Source: Opitutia bacterium (GTDB taxonomy: Bacteria > Verrucomicrobiota > Verrucomicrobiia > Opitutales > T3Sed10-336). From it: DNA of 64,000 nucleotides. Numbering within the stretch: position 1 is the stretch's first letter; each line of letters begins with the position of its first letter. The stretch covers positions 1 through 64,000 of the forward strand of contig PXBO01000052.1 in assembly GCA_003566885.1 (NCBI GenBank). The letters run 5' to 3'. The translations under genes were made by a program, and so were the position numbers. Below are positions 56,933 to 64,000 of the stretch, piece by piece. Under the pieces are notes generated by a model. It saw nothing but the letters and a program-made list of their open reading frames with translations, did no database searches and had not been told where the DNA came from.

Positions 56933-58784
56933 AGCGCCGGCGACGGCGCAAGACCACAACCGTCAACATACCGATGCCGAAAAGCAGAGCGTAGGTGCTC
57001 GGTTCCGGAACCAGGGCGAGGCTGTTGGCCCCTTCGTAATTGTAGTCGATCGAATAACCGTCCGGCAGACCGATCACCTGGTTGAACTCGGTGCCGATCA
57101 GCAAACCGTAGGTTGCGAACACGACGATTCCGGACAGGTCGTCACCGAGCCCCACGAACTCGACGGTGGCTTCGGTGATATCCAGTGAGCCGGCAACGTC
57201 GAGACGATCGATCATTGCGCCGTCGTATTCCACCTGGAAGGTTCCCCCGATATCCGCGTTGGCTACGCTCAAGGTCCCGATCGAATTGCCCGGCGCCAAG
57301 GTCGCGCCATCGGCGATCGATACCAAACCGTCGATTGATCCCGTTCCCCGCAGCGTGGTGCCGGTAGCCACGTTCACTCCGAAGATGCCGTTCAGTTCGC
57401 CGTTTATCGCCAGCGAACCCCCGCCGGAAACCTCCACGGTTTCGAGACCCGTGCTCCCGGAAAAGGTCTGCGAGGTACCGACGGAAAACCCGTTGGTATT
57501 GATGTGCATCCCTCCGTCCTGGATGTTGGCGTTGGTCAGACCGCCGATGAAATTGTCGTTATCGCCGGTCGCACCCACGATCGTTCCGTTGAAGTTCACG
57601 GTCGAGGTGCCGCCGTCGTATCCGCGAAGGTGGGAAGTGTTCAACGTGCCGCCATCCAAATTCATTTCGCCGGTACCGCTGAAATGTCCCACGCTGACCC
57701 CGGCATTGGCGTTGAGCTCGGCATCGCCGGATAGATTGTACGTTCCGGTTCCCACTTCACCGACCCAAACCGGGCCGTCCGAATTCACCGTACCCCCGCT
57801 TTGAGTCAAGGTGCCGACACTGTTGTTGCCGGCGCCCATGATGAACGAATCTCCGCTGGTGTGGTTGTAGGTGCCTCCGGTCATGTTCATCTCTCCGAGA
57901 CCGCCGTCGCGCCCGATCGCCAACCAACGGTTTACGCTGATCTCGCCGCCGGAAAAATTGAAAACTCCATTGCCGTCTCCACCTTGGCCGACCCAAAGCT
58001 CACTGGCGATATTGAGCGTGCCGCCGCTCATATCCATGGTGCCGGTGGCGTTGTCTCCCACGATGTAATTGTCAAAGGCGGGAGTATGGTTTTGAACGCC
58101 GCCGGTCATGGTCATCGCTCCGGTACCGCCACCGCGACCCACCACAAACCAACGGCGCGACTCGATCTCGCCGCTGGAAAAGTTCAAGGTTCCGTTGGAG
58201 CCACCACCCTGGCCGATCCAGGTTTCGCCGTTGAGGATCATGCTCCCGCCGTTCAGGTTCAAGGTGCCGAAACCGCCGTCGTCGCGGCCGACGTTGAACA
58301 CGGCATCTACGTCTTGATCATACAGGGTGCCGGCTTCCAGGTTGAGGACGCCGGTGGCGCCGCCCCGGCCAACATTGGTTTCACCGGTCGAGCGGAAAAC
58401 CGTTCCCTCGCCGGAAACCGTAACCGTGCCGTCGCCGTCGCCGCCGCCGCCGATCCAGGTCCACGCCATGTTATTGAAGATTCCTCCGCCGGAAATTTCC
58501 GCCGATCCGGGGCCGTTCCACCCGGCACGCAACTCCCAGACCGTGTACTCTCCATCGGAGTCCCACAAAGCGGTGCCCCCGTTGTTGATATCGGCGTACT
58601 CGTCGGTACCGGGAACAACTCCGCCGTCCCAGTTGGCGCCGTCCATGAAATCGCCCGTTTGGGCGACCCATTCGATCGAGGTCTGAGCGTGAGCGGACGT
58701 CAAGGGGATCAGGCCTGCCACGCAAGCGGCGACGAGCCCGAGCAATGTCCGGCGATCCATCGAATTTTGATTGGTTCTATGCAT
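56931..58784 (-). CDS. PEP-CTERM sorting domain protein with repeated Gly-rich beta-strand (autotransporter-associated-like) repeats
   Basis: C-terminal LVPEPSTYALLFGIGMLTVVVLRRRRR; repeats such as GTLNLNGGSMILNGETWIGQGGGSNGTLNFSSGEIESRRWFVVGRGGGTG. Confidence 0.92.
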   Translation of the reverse strand: MHRTNQNSMDRRTLLGLVAACVAGLIPLTSAHAQTSIEWVAQTGDFMDGANWDGGVVPGTDEYADINNGGTALWDSDGEYTVWELRAGWNGPGSAEISGGGIFNNMAWTWIGGGGDGDGTVTVSGEGTVFRSTGETNVGRGGATGVLNLEAGTLYDQDVDAVFNVGRDDGGFGTLNLNGGSMILNGETWIGQGGGSNGTLNFSSGEIESRRWFVVGRGGGTGAMTMTGGVQNHTPAFDNYIVGDNATGTMDMSGGTLNIASELWVGQGGDGNGVFNFSGGEISVNRWLAIGRDGGLGEMNMTGGTYNHTSGDSFIMGAGNNSVGTLTQSGGTVNSDGPVWVGEVGTGTYNLSGDAELNANAGVSVGHFSGTGEMNLDGGTLNTSHLRGYDGGTSTVNFNGTIVGATGDNDNFIGGLTNANIQDGGMHINTNGFSVGTSQTFSGSTGLETVEVSGGGSLAINGELNGIFGVNVATGTTLRGTGSIDGLVSIADGATLAPGNSIGTLSVANADIGGTFQVEYDGAMIDRLDVAGSLDITEATVEFVGLGDDLSGIVVFATYGLLIGTEFNQVIGLPDGYSIDYNYEGANSLALVPEPSTYALLFGIGMLTVVVLRRRRR

Positions 58785-59091
58785 TTTGTTTTGATTTTCT
58801 ATGGGTTCAGGGTTTTGGAACGCTTCATCGCGGCGGGCGAAGCGTCAAAAATGATGAGGCTCAACGTTTATCCGGAAGATTCAAGCTTCGCCGGGCGCCG
58901 GTAAAACCGGCTTGGCGGTGCGTGAATAACGAGTATCGTTGAGTTGGACTGGAATTTTTCACGGTTTGGGGGAGACTCGATGTATAAGAAATGCGATGGC
59001 ATCTTGGCCGATAGAAAGGTTCTTGCTGGCGCAATCCGATATAATTAATTAAATGGCCTATATATATAAGAAAAGCCTGTCAAGGGGATAT

Positions 59092-59838
59092 ATGTGGCAA
59101 ATGCGGCAATTTACGAAGGTTTGGACCATGGGCACGGTCATCATCGTGATGGCGGGCTTTTTGTCGTGGAGTGCGTTGGCGGTGGCACTCGACTTGCCGG
59201 AGAGCCAAGTGCGGGCGGCTTGGGAGCAGTGGAGAGGGGAGATCGAGGGACTCAAAGCCCGGGACACGGAAGAGGAGCATCCGGATGAGGCGGTGTTGTT
59301 CATTGGAAGCTCTTCCATTCGCTTATGGGGCTCCATCGAGGCGGATATGGCGCCTTATCACCCGATTCAGCGGGGATACGGCGGAGCCCGGTTCTCGGAT
59401 CTGGCGGTGTTCGCCGAGGACCTGATCGCCGCGCATCGTTTCCGGGGCGTTGTGGTTTTTGTGGCCAACGACGTGACCGGCCGGGACGACGATCCGGAAG
59501 CCGGGCAGGTGGCGCAGTGGTTTCGAATGGTGGCTGAAGTCGCGTTGCGGCACCAGCCGGAAGCGATGGTGTTCTGTGTGGAGGTCACTCCGACTCCGTC
59601 CCGCTGGCACGCCTGGCACGCGATACGGGAAGTGAACACCGCTCTGCGTGCAGTGTGTGAAGGAGATCCCCGGTTACATTACGTCGCGACTGCCTCGAGA
59701 TTCCTGGACGGACAAGGCGAGCCGCGTGCGGAGTATTTTGTCAGTGACAGGCTGCACTTGAACGAATCCGGCTACGCAGTCTGGGCCGAATTGATCAGAT
59801 CGGAACTCGCCGCAGTTTGGGGCAGGGAAGGGGATTGA
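59092..59838 (+). CDS. SGNH/GDSL hydrolase family protein
   Basis: VLFIGSSSIRLWGSIEADMAPYHPIQRGYGGARFSDL, VVVFVANDVTG, DRLHLNESGYAVW; start placed at MWQMRQFTKV, signal peptide follows. Confidence 0.85.
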   Translation: MWQMRQFTKVWTMGTVIIVMAGFLSWSALAVALDLPESQVRAAWEQWRGEIEGLKARDTEEEHPDEAVLFIGSSSIRLWGSIEADMAPYHPIQRGYGGARFSDLAVFAEDLIAAHRFRGVVVFVANDVTGRDDDPEAGQVAQWFRMVAEVALRHQPEAMVFCVEVTPTPSRWHAWHAIREVNTALRAVCEGDPRLHYVATASRFLDGQGEPRAEYFVSDRLHLNESGYAVWAELIRSELAAVWGREGD

Positions 59839-59959
59839 TCCGCCGAGCACTCCATTTCGACGATGACGGAACGAGGGTGAGCGTCATCGCCGCCCGATGT
59901 CCGCAGAGGCCACCGCGGACATCGGTGGCAAAAAAAGAACCCTGATGGCTCCGGCGGAC

Positions 59960-60835
59960 TCAGGCTGTCGCCGCCGCGGCCCGGGCGAAGTTCTCCAGAC
60001 CCCGGCGAATATCCTCGATGGGGTTCTGCGGGTTCAACTCGTACTCGAGGGAGATCGGTGCGTCGTATCCAATCTCGCGAAGCGCCCGGCAGAAGGCCTG
60101 CAGATCAAGCGAGCCTTCGCCGAGGATGGTTTCCGGGGGACTGTTCCGATGGATCCCCTCATGATCCTTCAGATGCATGCCGTAGAGGCGGTCCTTGAGC
60201 AGGGTCACCATCTCCACCGGGTCTTCGCCGGAACGCATATAGTGGCCGGTGTCGGGACAGAACCCGATGCGTTCGTCCCAATCCGCGACCGCTTCGAGGG
60301 AGTCGCTGATTCTATCGTAGCGGTGGCCGGGCCCGTGGTTGTGGATGCCGACCTTGATGTCGTATTCCTGCACCAGGTCGTGGAGAATCGGGAAGGAGTC
60401 CGGGTGTGGATCGCAGGAAATGAGGGGAATGCCGGCGAGCTTTGCGAACTGGAAGATGTTGCGGTTGTTTTCCGCGTTGCCGCCGAAGTGGTGAACCCCG
60501 TGAACCGAAAGGTGCAGGTCGTGAGGCCTAAGCTGCTCCTTGACGGCGTCAATCCGGTCCATGTCTTCCGTGACCCCGAACTGGCCGGGAAAAAACTCGA
60601 TCCAATGCAGGCCCAGGGAAGCGGTGTGTTCGATCGTTTCGGAGATATTGAAATGCCGGAGCGAAAAACTCTGAATTCCCATCTTGAATCCCCTGTAGTG
60701 AGCGATGCTGGCCTTGATGGCATCGGGTTTTTCCTCCGCGAACAGCCGGGCGGTTCCCAGGCAAGCGGTGGAGAAAAGCGCGGCGCCGGTGGCTCCGATA
60801 AACCGGCGGCGGGTAATGTTTTTCATAGTGCTCAT
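59960..60835 (-). CDS. sugar phosphate isomerase/epimerase, Tat-exported
   Basis: MSTMKNITRRRFIGATGAALFSTA Tat signal; FKMGIQSFSLRHFNISETIEHTASLGLHWIEFFPGQFG, IKVGIHNHGPGHRYD, GFCPDTGHYMRSGEDPVEM, ISLEYELNPQNPIEDIRRGLE. Confidence 0.88.
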   Translation of the reverse strand: MSTMKNITRRRFIGATGAALFSTACLGTARLFAEEKPDAIKASIAHYRGFKMGIQSFSLRHFNISETIEHTASLGLHWIEFFPGQFGVTEDMDRIDAVKEQLRPHDLHLSVHGVHHFGGNAENNRNIFQFAKLAGIPLISCDPHPDSFPILHDLVQEYDIKVGIHNHGPGHRYDRISDSLEAVADWDERIGFCPDTGHYMRSGEDPVEMVTLLKDRLYGMHLKDHEGIHRNSPPETILGEGSLDLQAFCRALREIGYDAPISLEYELNPQNPIEDIRRGLENFARAAAATA

Positions 60836-60885
60836 GGTGTCCGGGCGTTGATCGTTTACCCCGATTTCCCGCTTGGAAAAAGGGG

Positions 60886-60958
60886 AGCCAGGAATGGGAC
60901 TCGAACCCACGACCTATGGTTTACGAAACCATTGCTCTACCAACTGAGCTATCCTGGC
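60886..60958 (-). tRNA. tRNA-Thr(CGT)
   Basis: Reverse complement GCCAGGATAGCTCAGTTGGTAGAGCAATGGTTTCGTAAACCATAGGTCGTGGGTTCGAGTCCCATTCCTGGCT; acceptor, D, anticodon (TTCGTAA loop) and T arms all fold; CCA not encoded. Confidence 0.95.
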
Positions 60959-61176
60959 CTGCTCAATTCCATCCGGGATGCCTCCCAATGGCGACGGTTC
61001 CGTGATGGAAAACGTTGATTTTGGCAGGAAGTGAGAAAGCTTGTCAATCCTGCGGGCAGTGTATTTCCTGAGACAGGAATTGAGGGGGGAATAAAGACGA
61101 AATTTTGCGCTTACTCCAGTAATCATTCCCTGTTGACCGACACTTCTCACAAAAGCAACTACCATTAATCCAACGA

Positions 61177-62448
61177 ATGAATCAATTGAACCAAACCATT
61201 TCACGTCGCAAATTTCTCGCTACCGGTGCCGCTGCGTTGGGTCTTGCACCCATGGCGTTCCTACCCGCCCGCGCCGATTCTCCCAACGAGGAGATTCTGA
61301 TGGGTATCATCGGTTGCGGTAGCATGGGAATAGGGAATATGCGGAACTTTCTCAACATCAGCGGGGTGCGCGTGGTCGCAGTCTGCGATGTGGATGCCAA
61401 CCACATGGCCCATGCCAAATCGATCGTCGACGGCCATTACGGTAATTCCGACTGCAAGGCTTACCCCCACTACACCGACCTTCTTCAACATCCGGGTCTT
61501 GACACCATCAGCCTTGCAACCCCCGACCACAACCATGGGTTGATCGGAATCGACGCCGCCAACGCGGGTCTCGACATCTATGGGGAAAAACCCTTCACCT
61601 GGGGGTTGGCCGAGGGTCGTGCTCTCGTGAATGCCCTCGAAAAGAACAAACGGGTCTGGCAAACCGGCTCCTGGCAACGCTCGGGAGGCGAATTCGCACG
61701 CTTTCGGGCGCTGATTCAAAACGGGACCCTAGGTCAACTGACCCGCTTCGAATGCGGAACCCCTTCGGGCATGGGGATTCAACAACACACACCTCGGGAG
61801 CGCTGGAGTGAAATGATAGGAAAACCACCGGCTCACCTCGACTGGGACGCGTGGACCGCTCCGGTGAAGGACTATCCCTATCACCCAATGATCCACCCAT
61901 GGAACTGGCGTTGGACCAACGATTTTGGGGGTGGACAGCTTCTCGATTGGGTGGGCCATCATGTGGACATCGCCCTTTGGACCCTCAACCTCGACCACAC
62001 CGGTCCGGTCAAGATGGAAGGCACGGGCGAACTCGGGAACCACGAGTTTTTCGATACCTATGTCAACTACTCTTACCAGGGCACTTTCAAAGATGGCCTG
62101 GTGGTTGAAGTTCGCAGTGATTTCGGAGGAACCAGGTTCACCGGCGAAAACGGCTGGATCCACGTCGATCGCGGCCGCCTGGAAGCTTCCGATCGCGACC
62201 TGCTCCGCAATCTCCCGGATGATTTCAATCCGCGAATTCCGAGTCACCAGCAGAATTTTATCGATTGCGTCCGCAGCCGCGAACTTGCGGTTTCGCATGC
62301 CGAAGCATCGCATCGCGCCTCGTCCTTTGGCCAATTGGGCATCGTGGCGATCGACACCGGGGAGCCTCTCCTCTGGGATCCTGACGAGGAAAAGGTCCTC
62401 GACAATCCCGCTCAAGCGGCTCACCCGCGCCTGGGTGATCGCACTTGA
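61177..62448 (+). CDS. Gfo/Idh/MocA family oxidoreductase, Tat-exported
   Basis: ISRRKFLATGAAALGLAPMAFLPA; GIIGCGSMGIGNMRNFLNISGVRVVAVCDVDANHM, LATPDHNHGLIGIDAANAGLDIYGEKPFTWGLAEGRALVNA. Confidence 0.95.
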   Translation: MNQLNQTISRRKFLATGAAALGLAPMAFLPARADSPNEEILMGIIGCGSMGIGNMRNFLNISGVRVVAVCDVDANHMAHAKSIVDGHYGNSDCKAYPHYTDLLQHPGLDTISLATPDHNHGLIGIDAANAGLDIYGEKPFTWGLAEGRALVNALEKNKRVWQTGSWQRSGGEFARFRALIQNGTLGQLTRFECGTPSGMGIQQHTPRERWSEMIGKPPAHLDWDAWTAPVKDYPYHPMIHPWNWRWTNDFGGGQLLDWVGHHVDIALWTLNLDHTGPVKMEGTGELGNHEFFDTYVNYSYQGTFKDGLVVEVRSDFGGTRFTGENGWIHVDRGRLEASDRDLLRNLPDDFNPRIPSHQQNFIDCVRSRELAVSHAEASHRASSFGQLGIVAIDTGEPLLWDPDEEKVLDNPAQAAHPRLGDRT

Positions 62449-62629
62449 GGTTCTTTCATCCGACGGGGACAACCTGCCGCGCCTGGTTTTTCGGGACGAG
62501 TCTACTTCACTCGTGCCGGGAAATCAGGCTCCGTTTTGTTCCGGAATCCCGGAATTCTTGACTTGGCGTCGAGCAGCCGAATCATATATCTGTTTTAGCC
62601 GATAAATCTATCTAATATACTTAAGTTAT

Positions 62630-64000
62630 ATGTGTTTGAAGTTCCTGTTGTTTTGTGGTTTCCGGCGTTCGGTTTCATTGGTCGTGGCGGGGTACGCTAT
62701 GTTTTTCGGGCTGGCGTTTTCGGTGGATGTGGTCTCGAGCCCGGCGCGGGCCGATGAGCCCGAGCGCCTGCATGTGCTCTTTCTGGGCAGCGGAGGCCTT
62801 CACGTTCCGGTGCAGCGCCTGAGGGATCTGGCGCCCGCGATGCTCGATCGCAATATTTCCCTTTATTACACCGAGGACCTGAACGATCTCAGCGACGAGG
62901 TGCTTCGTTATTACGACGCGGTTTTCCTCTACGGAAACATCGACGCCTTTGAGTCGGAGGATCAGGCGCGGGCGCTTTTCGACTATGTGGAGAACGGCGG
63001 CGGTTTTGTGCCGATTCACTCGGCCTGTGGCTGTTTCCTGGAGGGCGACCCCGATTTGCGGGATGAATACATCCGTCTGGTCGGCGGGCAGTTTCTATCG
63101 CACGGCGCCGGGGTGATGACGACCGAAGTGGCCGAACCCGATCATGAAATCATGCGGGGCTATGAGCCGTTCGAGAGCTGGGATGAAACCTACATTCACC
63201 AGAATCACAACGAAGAAGGTCGAACCGTCTTGACTCATCGGCGGCGTTCCAACGGCGAACTCGAACCCTGGACCTGGGTCCGCGAACAGGGACAGGGAAG
63301 GGTGTTTTATACTGCCTGGGGTCACGACCATCGCACGTGGCAACATCCTGGATTTCACGATCTTCTGGAACGAGGCATTCGTTGGGCGGTCGGTCAGGAC
63401 GTCCAGGAGGTTTTGGCGAACCGCACCCTGCACCAGCCGTTTGAGACCATCGGCAAGGACATGACCTACCCGCCGCCCCAGCGCGCCCGCGATCGGGGGA
63501 TCGAGGACTGGCAGGAAATGCAGTTGCCGATATCGCCCGAGGAGTCGATCCGGCGCATGGTGGTTCCCGGCGGCTTCCGGGTGGAACTCTTCGCCGCCGA
63601 ACCGGATGTGTACAATCCCATGGACATGAACTGGGACGAACGCGGCCGGCTCTGGGTGATCGTCACCGAAGACTACCCCAACGACCTGATGCCCGAAGTG
63701 GTCGTGGGCAACGACCAGATCCGTATTCTGGAGGATACCAACGGCGACGGCCGAGCCGACAAAGTGACGGTTTTTGCGGAGGGGTTGAATATCCCCACCA
63801 GTTTCGTTTTCGCCAACGGCGGGGTGATCGTGCACCAGGCGCCGCAGACGCTTTTCCTGCGCGACACCACGGGTGACGACAAAGCCGACGAATGGACGGT
63901 GCTTTTCGACGGGTGGCGGCAGTCCGACACCCACGCCGGCCCGAACAACCTGGCTTACGGCTTCGACAACTGGATCTGGGGCGCCCAGGGTTACGATGGT
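62630..64000 (+). CDS. ThuA domain + PVC-type membrane-bound dehydrogenase-like protein, truncated by window end
   Basis: Own translation from ATG 62630 (MCLKFLLFCGFRRSVSLVVAGYAMFFGLAFS...); ThuA-like LHVLFLGSGGLHVPVQRL, GGGFVPIHSACGCFLEG, GRVFYTAWGHDHRTW; then VPGGFRVELFAAEPDVYNPMDMNWDERGRLWVIVTEDYP. Absent from the ORF track because it has no stop in the window. Confidence 0.88.
   Translation, partial: MCLKFLLFCGFRRSVSLVVAGYAMFFGLAFSVDVVSSPARADEPERLHVLFLGSGGLHVPVQRLRDLAPAMLDRNISLYYTEDLNDLSDEVLRYYDAVFLYGNIDAFESEDQARALFDYVENGGGFVPIHSACGCFLEGDPDLRDEYIRLVGGQFLSHGAGVMTTEVAEPDHEIMRGYEPFESWDETYIHQNHNEEGRTVLTHRRRSNGELEPWTWVREQGQGRVFYTAWGHDHRTWQHPGFHDLLERGIRWAVGQDVQEVLANRTLHQPFETIGKDMTYPPPQRARDRGIEDWQEMQLPISPEESIRRMVVPGGFRVELFAAEPDVYNPMDMNWDERGRLWVIVTEDYPNDLMPEVVVGNDQIRILEDTNGDGRADKVTVFAEGLNIPTSFVFANGGVIVHQAPQTLFLRDTTGDDKADEWTVLFDGWRQSDTHAGPNNLAYGFDNWIWGAQGYDG

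Noticed and set aside
57801-58904. 367-aa plus-strand ORF opposite the PEP-CTERM gene
   Set aside because: Its apparent repeats mirror the Gly-rich repeats of the real minus-strand gene.

Overview
The window is GC-rich and probably chromosomal DNA from a PVC-group bacterium, most likely Verrucomicrobiota/Opitutae-like. That placement is inferred from gene content: ThuA, DUF1961, DUF1080, a PEP-CTERM protein, Tat-exported Gfo/Idh/MocA and a ThuA/PVC-type dehydrogenase. Most of it is ordinary: an AddAB-like nuclease/helicase pair, carbohydrate-active genes (GH43-like, GH36, beta-helix proteins, a GH106-like enzyme), SSS transporters, an ABC-2 exporter, two further helicases, a carboxynorspermidine pair, an NfeD/slipin pair, a large alpha-2-macroglobulin, a Phd/PIN toxin-antitoxin pair and one tRNA-Thr(CGT). 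The items most worth a second look are: (1) two adjacent, overlapping, membrane-spanning dynamin-like GTPase genes sharing an unusual G4-position motif; (2) a family of at least seven intergenic elements of about 100-150 bp, with a conserved end and a central hairpin whose stem covaries between copies, in a window that also holds a frameshifted N-terminal remnant of a RAYT/Y1 (REP-associated) transposase; (3) an AAA/DUF4143 ATPase gene bracketed by degenerate ~80-bp direct repeats, next to a truncated SSS transporter; (4) several other hairpin or palindrome families and a thioester-less A2M. All calls come from reading the sequence and the supplied ORF track; no database search was run.
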